This document shows, piece after piece, positions 27,801-34,028 of a stretch of DNA of 43,414 nt (its first letter is position 1; every line of letters begins with the position of its first letter). Below the pieces are notes generated by a model. It was not told where the DNA came from. It did no database searches and worked only from the letters and a program-made list of their open reading frames with translations. The DNA is from Candidatus Latescibacterota bacterium (GTDB lineage: Bacteria > Krumholzibacteriota > Krumholzibacteriia > WVZY01), in assembly GCA_020352495.1 (NCBI GenBank), contig CP070677.1:95214-138627 (forward strand). Direction: 5' to 3'. The translations under genes were made by a program, and so were the position numbers.

Positions 27801-29260
27801 ACCGCGCCAAACGCATCGACACGGCCCCAGCCGTAGTCATTGTCCATTCCGGAGGTCCCGAGATCAATCGCGGTCTGGGAAACCAGCTGTTTGATCATGT
27901 CGACCGTTAGTGTCGGGTTTGCCTGGAGCATCAGGGCGACGGCTCCGGTCAGGTGCGGCGCCGCCATCGACGTACCGCTCCAATCGCCGAGCGGACTCGT
28001 CCACTCCCAACCGCCACCGGGCACTGACGAGTAGATTTTCACTCCAGGTGCCGACATATCCGGTTTGATCCAGGTTCCGACGTACGGAGGATCGTTCCAC
28101 GTCACCGGACCCCGGCTCGAGAACCCGGCAATGGTGTCGGTGCTGTCGGTCGCGCCGACGCCGCATGCGCTCGGAACGTTACCGGGGCTTCCCGTTGTGT
28201 TGGGGCTCGGGCCGCCGTTCCCAATCGAGAAGCTCGGGAAAACACCCGCAGCAACCATGTTATCGGTCGGCGCGATCATCGCCGAGTGGGTCCCCTGCGC
28301 ACCGAGCGACATGTTGACGACCTGAGCGCCGTCGTCGGTCATCGGGTTGTTGTCCGGATCGATGATCCACTCCATCCCACCGGCGACCTGTGCGAACGAA
28401 CCGCTACCGCCCGGGATGACGAGACCGTGCATCAAGCTCGCGTCCGGGGCAACACCGATGTCATAACCGCTCGCGTTACCACCGATCGCCGTCCCGGTCG
28501 TATGTGTCCCGTGCTCGTCCGAGTCATGCGGCACCGAACCGGGAATCATATTCCCGTTACTGTCGAACTCGGCCCAACCACCGGGATACGTCGGATCACC
28601 TGGGCTCGTTGTGATCATCTTCCCCGAGATGTCGGGGTGTGAGATGTCAACACCGGTATCCAGTCCACCGACACGAACCCCGGCACCAGTGAGCCCATAG
28701 GTGCTCCACACTTGTTTGGCCCCGATCTTTGTGATCGAGTCCCAGAGTTGGTTCTGCTGGGCGGGGGCCATCTGTGGGCCGGAAAGTCTCTCCGGTCTTG
28801 GTGGAAGGGTGACGGTAAAGTTTTCAAAAACCTCTTTGACGTCCGGCCGGGCTGCTATCTCGTGGATCACATCTTTGGTTGCTTTGACCAAGACGATGTT
28901 ATCGATCCAGAAAGGCCGGATCATCTTTACACGGTCACTGACCGTGGGCATGTTCAAATAGTTGACGAGACCCATCTGGGACATGCTGGCCGTTCTACGG
29001 AGTTCCGAGAACACCTGGCCACGCACGCCCCGAATCCCATCGAACTTTGGTGTCCCGCGCATCTTGACGATGGCGGTCACGATATCATCTGGCCCTGCGG
29101 CGGTGAGCTGCTTCACCATCTCCGACGACATCTTATCCGTTGCATCGCCCTTGGCACCCGCCAGGTGTACCTGCGGGACCACGAGGAGCAAGAGCAAGAA
29201 GACCGCCGCGGAAGCCACTACACGCTTCTTGTGTCTCATGACAAATCCTTTCTTTGCCAA
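21866..29260 (-). CDS. Giant secreted subtilisin-like (S8) protease with duplicated five-domain module
   Basis: The 2464-residue protein has a basic N-terminus and signal peptide (to about residue 36), a propeptide-like region (40-155), then a complete S8 domain (about 170-495): Asp201 in GGLDTGVD, His250 in DEHGTHTTG, Asn348 in SIGNGG and Ser431 in SGTSMAAPHLTG. Two carboxypeptidase-regulatory-like beta domains follow (495-655). Residues 660-1382 and 1385-2112 are two copies of one module: a Rossmann-like domain, two Ig-like domains, a jelly-roll MAM-like domain starting WDFE-DDGGF, and a third Ig-like domain starting VPASTFDT. A third Rossmann-like copy (2115-2350) precedes the FlgD-like C-terminal domain (2375-2464, with NYPNPFNPTTRI, SSGIYFARF and KKMVLLK). 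AAAGGA precedes the ATG. The GEVED gene lies 83 bases upstream on the same strand. Role: extracellular proteolysis with adhesive modules. Confidence 0.93.
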   Translation of the reverse strand: MAKKGFVMRHKKRVVASAAVFLLLLLVVPQVHLAGAKGDATDKMSSEMVKQLTAAGPDDIVTAIVKMRGTPKFDGIRGVRGQVFSELRRTASMSQMGLVNYLNMPTVSDRVKMIRPFWIDNIVLVKATKDVIHEIAARPDVKEVFENFTVTLPPRPERLSGPQMAPAQQNQLWDSITKIGAKQVWSTYGLTGAGVRVGGLDTGVDISHPDISGKMITTSPGDPTYPGGWAEFDSNGNMIPGSVPHDSDEHGTHTTGTAIGGNASGYDIGVAPDASLMHGLVIPGGSGSFAQVAGGMEWIIDPDNNPMTDDGAQVVNMSLGAQGTHSAMIAPTDNMVAAGVFPSFSIGNGGPSPNTTGSPGNVPSACGVGATDSTDTIAGFSSRGPVTWNDPPYVGTWIKPDMSAPGVKIYSSVPGGGWEWTSPLGDWSGTSMAAPHLTGAVALMLQANPTLTVDMIKQLVSQTAIDLGTSGMDNDYGWGRVDAFGAVSAALVGVGTLDGTVSSSVGGTLEGALVRVVDTGQRVYTGASGDYSLMTVAGDHDVEYSKFGYETQTVTVTIVADATTTQHVTLNQLPSGTIAGFVTDTDTGEGIATDITVRLGGEDVAWTSTDPVTGEYSIVLPVGTYDLLFNPVFPYPFTARLGIAVLEGATTTENVELMSAQILIVDDDGGAMYQTYYEQAVLAAGRSYLTVTTPPVAAEMELFESVVWLTGDDYTTTLTSSDQAELAAFLDGGGKLFISGQDIGYDIKDSAFYTGYLRALYVQDDVKLGGVIGEGASPVGSGFAFNIKEGDGANNQAYPSEVDPLAPAMTAFVYDPLVPEAAENANANAQIKGDVESDGISSSGTAGLTVDDGTYKLVYFAFGFEAIDNATDRGNLMARILDWLQGYPEITHTPLTDTEDTEHNYEVVAYITSDYFALDPSSFAVVYDVGGPEITLPMYPTGTPDQYIAYIPPQPLDTQVSYYITASDVQGHTTTDPLGAPAAKHSFWVQQDVIPPVVEHQCYYDTNDLVGPYTICAVATDNAGIESVYLMYAKNGGMYHRVKMLSAGDDMYCGDIPGPSEVGDYYDYYIYAMDESYSGNVTRTPAMGTCHFDIVEEFVWDFELDDGGFTPAGGVWEWGAPTSGPGGAHSGDNLWATILAGNYPNSADATLDIPPITLAASKPYALLSFWHWYYIETNYDGGNVKVSTDGGATWDVVTPFGGYDGTARSGNAGIPGEPCFTGYNDDYWQEELFDLSAYAGQQVIVRFHFGSDGSVYRSGWYVDDVRLRSTDVDDLPPIISDVEVPASTFDTAGPYEVSCIVTDPLSGVASVSLFWSTDGGMTYTETPMGPGSDPFEWFVSIPGQPSGTRVNLYILATDSASPPNETTSPAGAPGDTYEFAILPSAPILVLQMTSSASSLEMFREALEANGHEADYWYMPSQGWLDASKLGLYKTVILDETGSLTTTERSDLATFLESGTLGARKQFFIMGRDLGYYSSTRPFIEEYMKAKYVQDNPGWRELTGEPGEPIGADEVFVISGSYPDEVERSTTYPGGEIVYRYTAEGTAADGYEALRGAYEKDEKEWDGVMPHAPKSLDAAAGIKYAGEEYRSVYFSFNFYYIQEPTRRAGIMDRALAWLSAPAIVHSPLPDTEDTLSAYTAVAQVYSETLDPSRVKLTYDVGAGAVTVVMTPTGNPDEYSADIPPQGYGTTVDYYISAANDDGTTSYHPQGAPTEQHTFQVNADLVPPEIVHTPHPNTADQTGPYTITAMITDNVGVDPAGVLLTYNKNGGTNTTITMTSLGGDMYSADIPGPGSLGDVFNYYISARDVAEIPNHAREPAAGYHSFEIVDYYAWDFEADDGGFTATGPDWEWGEPTTGPDDAYSGLKLWATKVGGNYSSSSNSKLDLPALQVPSSNPYAQLSFWQWYYIETNWDGGNVKISTDGGSSWTILTPDIGYNGTARSGNAGIPGEPCFTGYNNDVWHKATFDLTAYKGMTVIIRLHFGSDSSVQRVGWYVDDVRVESVDDTDAPSFVSTDVPASTFDTTGPYTVTTEVMDGLSGVATVTLYYSTDDGSSWTSVAMTGTGNPDEYSGDIPGQASGTRIKLYVEATDNAANTSTDPAGAPTTTYEFGIMPSGDYLVLLGGGSHTSPTMFQQAFSTIGRTADIWDWDDLGMPTVAILQAYDAVIVDESWYLDTTQRDTLGVFLSTDLGGTLNQIFMMGRDLSYGSSARPWMEMYTGTAYVKDDPSWRQLTSTPGDPIGADETFVIQGSYPDELRLSTTYTGGQVIYKYSAQGSVLDRFDTEQDAREFFQKEGKEWSSKFWPMAPSGPDSAAAVRYVSATHASVYFSFNFNYIQEESRRAAILGRALDWLATATSLGKTVALENATPNLPDKLTLGQNYPNPFNPTTRIQVGIPADYLGRVDLKVYNVKGQLVRTVFEGTRPAGFYTFEWDGTNNHGVPVSSGIYFARFQAGKTVLTKKMVLLK
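22925..27283 (-). repeat. Tandem duplication of a five-domain module inside the S8 protease
   Basis: Copy 1 covers 27283-25115 (residues 660-1382) and copy 2 covers 25108-22925 (residues 1385-2112). Aligned landmarks are YVQDD/YVQDN in the Rossmann part, HTPLTDTEDT/HSPLPDTEDT, WDFELDDGGF/WDFEADDGGF, ARSGNAGIPGEPCFTGYN in both jelly rolls, GWYVDDVR in both, and VPASTFDTAGPY/VPASTFDTTGPY. A partial third copy, the Rossmann part only, follows. Copy 1's Rossmann domain is the most divergent. Confidence 0.9.
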
Positions 29261-29343
29261 AACCCGAATGTTGCAGAAGGACTACTGCCTTGAGTCATGT
29301 TGTTTCCTATTCGATTGACTAAATCGCCCATAGGTCTCAAAGA

Positions 29344-30084
29344 CTATAGTTCCTTTTTGCCTCTCGGGGTCATCATGTACTTCACACGGTAGTCTTCGAC
29401 TTCCCCAAAAATCTGCTCACCATCCGGGCTCACATCGGGATCGTCATACGAGACGATTCCGCGGACCCAAAGATTGACCACATCTCTGAGACTATCCCCC
29501 TGCTTTTCCGCAAGGACCATTGCATCGATATCGGGAATCTGGAATCCGGTGAGGTAGTGGACACGTATCGTCTCCTCGCTCGATGCGAAGAACTCGTGAA
29601 GATTGACGTGCGCGTGGATCATCTTCTCGTTCTTGTTCCACATCTCGTCCCTGTTCCAGTCCACCCAGAGGGACAGTGTGAGATCCTCTCCGAACTCGGT
29701 GTCGAAACGCTCCAAGGCCTGGGGGATCTCGATCGTCCACAGCACCAGGGCCTGACGGTTCTTCACCCAGTGGGTTCCGTGGTTGATGAAGCGAAGTCCG
29801 TCGACCTGATTGCTGGTCGGTCCGAGCCGCTCGATGTCTTTCTCCCACACCTGAACTTGCGGGTATGGCGGCGGCGCCGGACCCGTCTCCACGTATTTCA
29901 TCGACCCTTCCCCTGAGCCACCATCAACCAACACCACTTCACCGTCCTCGAGGAACGCTTCGATGTCGATGTCGTTTGCGACCTCCTCGTTGTAGAGATA
30001 GATATCCATCTGCGCGTAAACCGCAGACGCCGAGAATACCAAAACGAGGAGGAACACCAACAACAACCTGTTCTTTTCACACAT
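29344..30084 (-). CDS. Secreted GEVED-domain protein
   Basis: The 246-residue protein starts at an ATG with AGGAGGAG just upstream and has a Sec signal peptide ending SAVYAQ near residue 25. The C-terminal half has the GEVED features: LWVDWNRDEMWNKNEKMI near 142-159, a beta segment with IRVHYLTGF, and the closing GEVEDYRVKYM near 227-237. Such domains are calcium-binding-like beta sandwiches common in secreted proteins of FCB bacteria. It lies 83 bases upstream of the giant subtilase with no visible terminator, so the two are likely one transcript. A strong promoter lies about 550 bases upstream. The biochemical role is unknown. Confidence 0.75.
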   Translation of the reverse strand: MCEKNRLLLVFLLVLVFSASAVYAQMDIYLYNEEVANDIDIEAFLEDGEVVLVDGGSGEGSMKYVETGPAPPPYPQVQVWEKDIERLGPTSNQVDGLRFINHGTHWVKNRQALVLWTIEIPQALERFDTEFGEDLTLSLWVDWNRDEMWNKNEKMIHAHVNLHEFFASSEETIRVHYLTGFQIPDIDAMVLAEKQGDSLRDVVNLWVRGIVSYDDPDVSPDGEQIFGEVEDYRVKYMMTPRGKKEL

Positions 30085-30634
30085 ACTGACTCCTCCTAAT
30101 TACTCGACGAATATCGGCGAGATTGCATTGAGCAGCCTCTTCGCCTAAGAACTCCGATGCCGATCCCACGCGCTCCGCCCGCGAACCGTGTCACGTCCGG
30201 GGGATGTCTTGGCTCGATCCCTCCTTTCCTCGTTTCCCTACCCCGGAGTACGTGTCGCGCAAACACACCGCATCCCAACACGCTGATGCGTTACCAGTAT
30301 CCTTAGCGCAAGAGTGGATGTTTTGGGCGAGATTCTGATACAGACGTGCGATGGGTCGACCGACGCAAATCGGCCACAACGATACGCGGCGAACAGCTTC
30401 AGTCGCTGGAGATGGAATCCCGTCTATTCCGTCGCGTACACCACGGAATGACGGCACCAACACAAATTGCAACTCCGCGCACCCCTGCAGCCAAAGATGC
30501 ATCAAAAGACCTTAGGTCAAAGCGAGAATTTAGAACTGTGCCGGATGAGTTCTCTGTCGGGTAACGGATGCAAGCGCCAAGCACTCAAGGCTAAGGGTGC
30601 ATGGGTGTGTGGGCCGACCCTCCAGAGTTGGCGT

Positions 30635-30663
30635 ATTATAGCACCATACAGGGAGTTAGTCAA
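30635..30663 (-). promoter_or_regulatory. Near-consensus sigma70 promoter, minus strand
   Basis: TTGACT (30663-30658), a 17-base spacer and TATAAT (30640-30635) form one of the two best promoters in the window. The predicted start near 30628 would read through 545 bases before the GEVED gene, making it the likely promoter of the GEVED-subtilase transcript or of an unrecognised RNA. Confidence 0.65.
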
Positions 30664-30937
30664 TCGAAAGCGCCATAACGGAAGTCCCACTACTGCACGG
30701 TGTTGAACACACGTTAGACCGTGCGAGGTAGTCAGAGGTGACTCTCCGATACGGTTTGAGGTCGCGATCGAGGGGTCACCGTCGTCGTGTATACCGTGGG
30801 CCGGGATCTGGTGCGTCTTACGCATACAAACGATGCCGGTGGACGACTTAAAGAAAAGTCTCAAGATCAAACGTTAATACTCTGTATATTGGACAGTTCT
30901 AAAATCCCACCAAAGACGTGTGGTTTTGAACTCGATC

Positions 30938-30975
30938 GGCGGAATTCTTATCGGTATCCGGTCAAATTCCACGTC
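30938..30975 (+). pseudogene. Decayed paralogue fragment of the 31028-31543 gene
   Basis: This 38-base block matches 31229-31266 at 31 positions by eye count and encodes GGILIGIRSNSTS against GGILIGIRSNITS. Five of the seven differences fall at third codon positions and are silent, so the copies diverged while both were under protein-level selection. The surrounding frame has no start and soon hits a stop, so this copy is now dead. Weaker similarity extends upstream to about 30912 with an apparent deletion. Confidence 0.6.
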
Positions 30976-31027
30976 CATGCGATTGGTCTGAAAGGTTGGT
31001 TCATCGTTTCGAACAAATCGTGTCATC

Positions 31028-31543
31028 ATGGTGTACGTCAATTGCAGCCCCTCCGATTCTGATTTCCGATACGAGAGATGCCAACGGGGACGGCGAGGTC
31101 ACGTGGCGGACGACCTATGCGGGCGGTTCTTTTTGACAAAGGACGGTCCGTGGAGTGACGACCACTTGGTGGATTTCGAAGGAGACGTGTTTGACTTCAT
31201 TGCCACCACAACGTATCAGTACGCGTTTGGCGGGATTCTCATCGGCATCCGTTCGAATATCACGTCGACGGGTAAGTTCGACCTGATCGACCCCGACTGG
31301 AGCGAAAAGTGCATGATTTACGAGATCAACAATGCCGCTTTCTACGGGTCGACCGACGAGGGTCCGAAGCCACCCGAATTCCCGGTCTTTCTCGATCCTG
31401 ATTACTGCAATAATATGCAGCAAATCGATCCAGCTCTTGGCGGGTGGGGCGATGTGACGCACATCACGTTTATCATCCAAGACTGTACCGTCGCCACTGA
31501 AGACGCCACCTGGGGAAAGATCAAGGCCCTGTACGCGGAATAA
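31028..31543 (+). pseudogene. Probable frameshifted gene, C-terminal part of a secreted protein
   Basis: The open frame encodes about 171 residues, but its first 35 or so look like an out-of-frame reading. In the neighbouring frame, 31041-31133 encodes APPILISDTRDANGDGEVTW and on to a GGSF, a dockerin/calcium-loop-like pattern, ending at a TGA at 31134. One extra T in the run at 31130-31134 would join that frame to the continuing sequence LTKDGPWSDDHLVDF. The downstream part (GGILIGIRSNITSTGKFDLIDPDWSEKC, written here in pieces as GGILIGIRSN and DLIDPDWSEKC) ends WGKIKALYAE and is followed by a strong terminator. I do not recognise the family. It could be a real mutation, a sequencing error or an intact shorter gene. 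Confidence 0.55.
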
Positions 31544-31583
31544 AAAGAGGTTTTGAAGTCGCTGAACTTCGAACTCTGGTTCA

Positions 31584-31616
31584 AACAGCGGTCCTTCCGA
31601 GGGCCGCTGTTCTTTT
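31584..31616 (+). terminator. Rho-independent terminator
   Basis: An 11-bp stem with one G-U pair (31584-31594 with 31601-31611), loop TTCCGA, then CTTTT. It ends the transcript of the 31028-31543 gene, which suggests that gene is or recently was transcribed. Confidence 0.8.
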
Positions 31617-31679
31617 GACGGAGACAGGATGAGGTGACGCGGAGATCCTGCACTCGATGTCGTGCAAGGTTTGGAGCGT

Positions 31680-31708
31680 TTGACAACCGGTCACCAAACA
31701 TATAAGAT
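31680..31708 (+). promoter_or_regulatory. Sigma70-type promoter candidate for sppA
   Basis: Perfect TTGACA at 31680-31685, a 17-base spacer and TAAGAT at 31703-31708. The predicted start near 31715 leaves a leader of about 235 bases before the sppA ATG. Confidence 0.45.
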
Positions 31709-31951
31709 CGACGCTCCGAGTGAACGGTGGGGGGCTTTCATAAACACAATGCGACGACTGAAGGATTCAATGACATATTCCGCAGCACTGACAATACGGA
31801 GATGAACATCCAGTCCTCGCGCAGCAATGAAATACGATCGAGCACTGCAACCCCGACGATGGGAGATTCGTAGGTCACGTTACGGTCTTGGCACGAAATC
31901 GCGGCGATAGGGTTTCGTCCGGCTCAACCCTTTTTCAAAGGAGAATTGCCC

Positions 31952-33667
31952 ATGAAAGCGTTTTTTAGATCGTTCCTTGCCTCCCTTCTCGCGATCGTGG
32001 TCGTCCTGGTCGTCATAGTGGCCGCGATTGGGATCAAAGTGAGCAAGAAGCCGTCGATCAAGGACCACTCATACCTCGTCGTCGATGTCTATGGCGAGAT
32101 CCTCCCTTACTTTCCACCGGATGGAGTCATAGCCGAGATCCTAGGCGGAGAGCCTGAAACCCTTCATCGGATATTGAGCAATCTGGAGAAGGCCGCCGCA
32201 GACAAGCGGATCGAAGGTGTCATCCTCAAGGTCTCCAGCAACAACTCCCTTGGCCTCGCATCGTTGGAGGAGGTCCGTGGAGCAGTCGCAAAGGTCCGAG
32301 ATGCGGGGAAGAAGGTGTACGCGTTCTCGGACTCGATGGATAGGAATTCGCTCTACCTGGTGTCTGCATGTGACTCGATCATCATGCCGGTCACGGGTTA
32401 CGTCAACTTTGCCGGTTTTGGTGGAGCCCTAATGTATGTCAAAGGGGCCCTCGACAAACTCGGTATCAAACCAAACCTCCATCAGATCGAGGACTACAAG
32501 AGCGCCGCGGAACTCGTAACGAGGACAGACATGTCACCAGAGGCGCGGGAGATGCGGAATTGGATCCTCGACGACATTTGGGAACTACAGATCGGGGCCA
32601 TCTCCGAAGATCGGGGTATTTCGGAAAACCGGATTTTGGAGTTGATGGAGCATGTTCTTTTCACCGTCGACGAGGCCAAAGAAGCGGGACTCGTCGATGA
32701 GATCCTTTACTGGGATGAACTCGACGCCAGGCTTCGTCGAGAAGATGACAAAAAGCTCCGAACGGTCTCGCAAAAAACCTACGCGGGTGTCGAACGAAGC
32801 AAAGTCGGGCTAAAGGGCAAAAAGAAGATCGCCATCGTCCACGCGCACGGGATGATCGGTGGCCGGGAGAGTCACGTGGATCCCCTCATGGGGGTGATCA
32901 TGGGTCACGAAACGGTCTCAGCCGAACTGAGACGAGTCCGCCGCGACAAGGACGTCGCCGCCGTGGTCTTTCGTGTCGAAAGCAATGGCGGTGAGGGACT
33001 GGCGAGCGATCTTATCAGCCATGAGGTGGCCGTTCTTGCGGGAGAGAAACCCGTCGTCGCTTCGATGATCGACGTGGCGGCATCCGGCGGATACATGATC
33101 GCCTATCGTGCGGACAAAATCGTCGCCGATCCCACAACGATCACCGGCTCGATTGGATCGATCAGTGCAAAGTTCAACACGGTTGGCTTCTACAACAAAC
33201 TCGGAATTACCTTCGATCACATTACTAAAGGCCCCAACGGGCTGTTCTGGTCATCGCAACACGACTTCACCGAAGAGCAACGAAGGCGGTTCGAGGAGAA
33301 CCATTGGGACGGTTTCAATTGGTGGCTCAGGGATGTGTCGGAATACCGTGAAATACCTTTCGACGATCTCAAGGATCTCGCCATGGGGCGCGTTTGGACG
33401 GGTAGGCAGGCAAAGCAAAACCGGTTGATCGACGAGGTCGGAGGGCTCGACCGGGCCATCGAGCTCGCAAAGGAGCTTGCAGAAATCCCTGAAGATGAGG
33501 AAGTCACCATTGTTCATTATCCAAAAAAGAAGGGACTCCTTGCCGCATTAACGGGTGGTGGCACCGGCACGTCCGCGATCCGTCGTATCCTCTATCAGTT
33601 CATCCGTCAGGATCTCGCACAATCGCTCGAGCTGCTTGCCAACAGCGAGTCGGTAATCGACCAGTAG
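31952..33667 (+). CDS. sppA: Signal peptide peptidase SppA, long (67K) form
   Basis: The ATG at 31952 is preceded by AAAGGAG eight bases upstream, which decides the start over an in-frame TTG six bases earlier. The 571-residue protein has an N-terminal membrane segment (residues 8-29) and two tandem S49 domains, as in E. coli SppA. The catalytic lysine is K183 in QIEDYKSAAE of the first domain and the nucleophile is Ser378 in VAASGGYMIAYRADKI of the second, followed by TITGSIG. It degrades cleaved signal peptides at the inner membrane, fitting a genome that exports many large proteins. It is monocistronic, with a terminator after it. Confidence 0.94.
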   Translation: MKAFFRSFLASLLAIVVVLVVIVAAIGIKVSKKPSIKDHSYLVVDVYGEILPYFPPDGVIAEILGGEPETLHRILSNLEKAAADKRIEGVILKVSSNNSLGLASLEEVRGAVAKVRDAGKKVYAFSDSMDRNSLYLVSACDSIIMPVTGYVNFAGFGGALMYVKGALDKLGIKPNLHQIEDYKSAAELVTRTDMSPEAREMRNWILDDIWELQIGAISEDRGISENRILELMEHVLFTVDEAKEAGLVDEILYWDELDARLRREDDKKLRTVSQKTYAGVERSKVGLKGKKKIAIVHAHGMIGGRESHVDPLMGVIMGHETVSAELRRVRRDKDVAAVVFRVESNGGEGLASDLISHEVAVLAGEKPVVASMIDVAASGGYMIAYRADKIVADPTTITGSIGSISAKFNTVGFYNKLGITFDHITKGPNGLFWSSQHDFTEEQRRRFEENHWDGFNWWLRDVSEYREIPFDDLKDLAMGRVWTGRQAKQNRLIDEVGGLDRAIELAKELAEIPEDEEVTIVHYPKKKGLLAALTGGGTGTSAIRRILYQFIRQDLAQSLELLANSESVIDQ

Positions 33668-33696
33668 TCCTGATGTGAGCCCGTAATCCTTGCGAG

Positions 33697-33724
33697 AGCC
33701 GGTCGCCGTTTGGCGGCCGGTTTC
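33697..33724 (+). terminator. Rho-independent terminator after sppA
   Basis: An 11-bp stem with G-U pairs (33697-33707 with 33712-33722), a GTTT loop and a T-rich tail, 30 bases after the sppA stop. Confidence 0.75.
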
Positions 33725-33761
33725 TCTGTGTGCGTGTGTGGCCTACTAAAAGTGACGTGGA

Positions 33762-33870
33762 GGCGTCACAGACAATCACGGATCCTTCGCGCGGAGCGAG
33801 CGAGGATCACCCGCCTTCTGGCGGGAAGCCGAGCAAAGCGGGCGCGGGATCTGTGATTGTCTGTGGCGCC
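33762..33870 (+). repeat. 109-bp inverted-repeat element, RNA-like fold
   Basis: The 24-base arms 33762-33785 and 33847-33870 differ from perfect complementarity at only two positions, and both are G-U pairs if the plus strand is transcribed (A-C mismatches on the other strand). The 61-base interior holds a 6-bp GC hairpin (33810-33815 with 33820-33825, loop TTCT). A competing helix pairs part of 33781-33790 with 33800-33808. It lies between two terminators, outside both genes. It could be a MITE/REP-like element or a structured RNA. No flanking target duplication is evident and no second copy is seen in this window. Confidence 0.65.
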
Positions 33871-33941
33871 GACCCTTACAGAGCAGTCGCCACACCCCCG
33901 TCTCTTCGTACACGGTTGACCGGTCAAATACAAGGGATAGC

Positions 33942-34018
33942 CAAAAAGTACGGGGTTCCCAGGCCGTCGTGCCTTTTGGCTGAGCTGGACAATGGCACCT
34001 CGACCCTGGAAACCCCGT
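33942..34018 (-). terminator. Terminator for the kinase gene (minus strand)
   Basis: Arms 34018-34005 and 33963-33950 pair over 14 bp on the minus strand (one G-U pair), enclosing a 41-base insert with its own GTGCC/GGCAC pairing, and are followed by ACTTTTTGG. It begins eleven bases after the kinase stop codon. Confidence 0.65.
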
Positions 34019-34028
34019 TTCCCGACGG

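Larger units (their letters stand above)
30085..31027. other. Gene-poor region with promoter and decayed sequence
   Basis: This 943-base gap has no convincing intact gene on either strand; its open frames lack ribosome sites and recognisable protein patterns. It contains a near-consensus minus-strand promoter at 30635-30663 and, at 30938-30975, a fragment that is a decayed copy of part of the next gene. The 545 bases between promoter and GEVED start are long for an ordinary leader and could hold a small RNA, but I recognise no known RNA family. Confidence 0.6.
31544..31951. other. Intergenic region upstream of sppA
   Basis: The 408-base gap holds a terminator at 31584-31616 and a promoter candidate at 31680-31708 with a perfect -35 box. 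Between 31720 and 31930 I see no gene and no strong secondary structure. Confidence 0.6.
33668..34028. other. Intergenic region between convergent sppA and kinase genes
   Basis: The 361-base gap is fully structured rather than coding: the sppA terminator (33697-33724), a 109-base inverted-repeat element (33762-33870) and the kinase terminator (33942-34018, minus strand). No gene is visible. Confidence 0.7.

Noticed and set aside
30517..30870. 117-codon minus-strand frame in the gene-poor region, considered as a group II intron or rRNA-associated remnant
   Set aside because: I could not identify intron domain V, reverse transcriptase motifs or rRNA sequence; part of the frame simply covers the promoter at 30635-30663.
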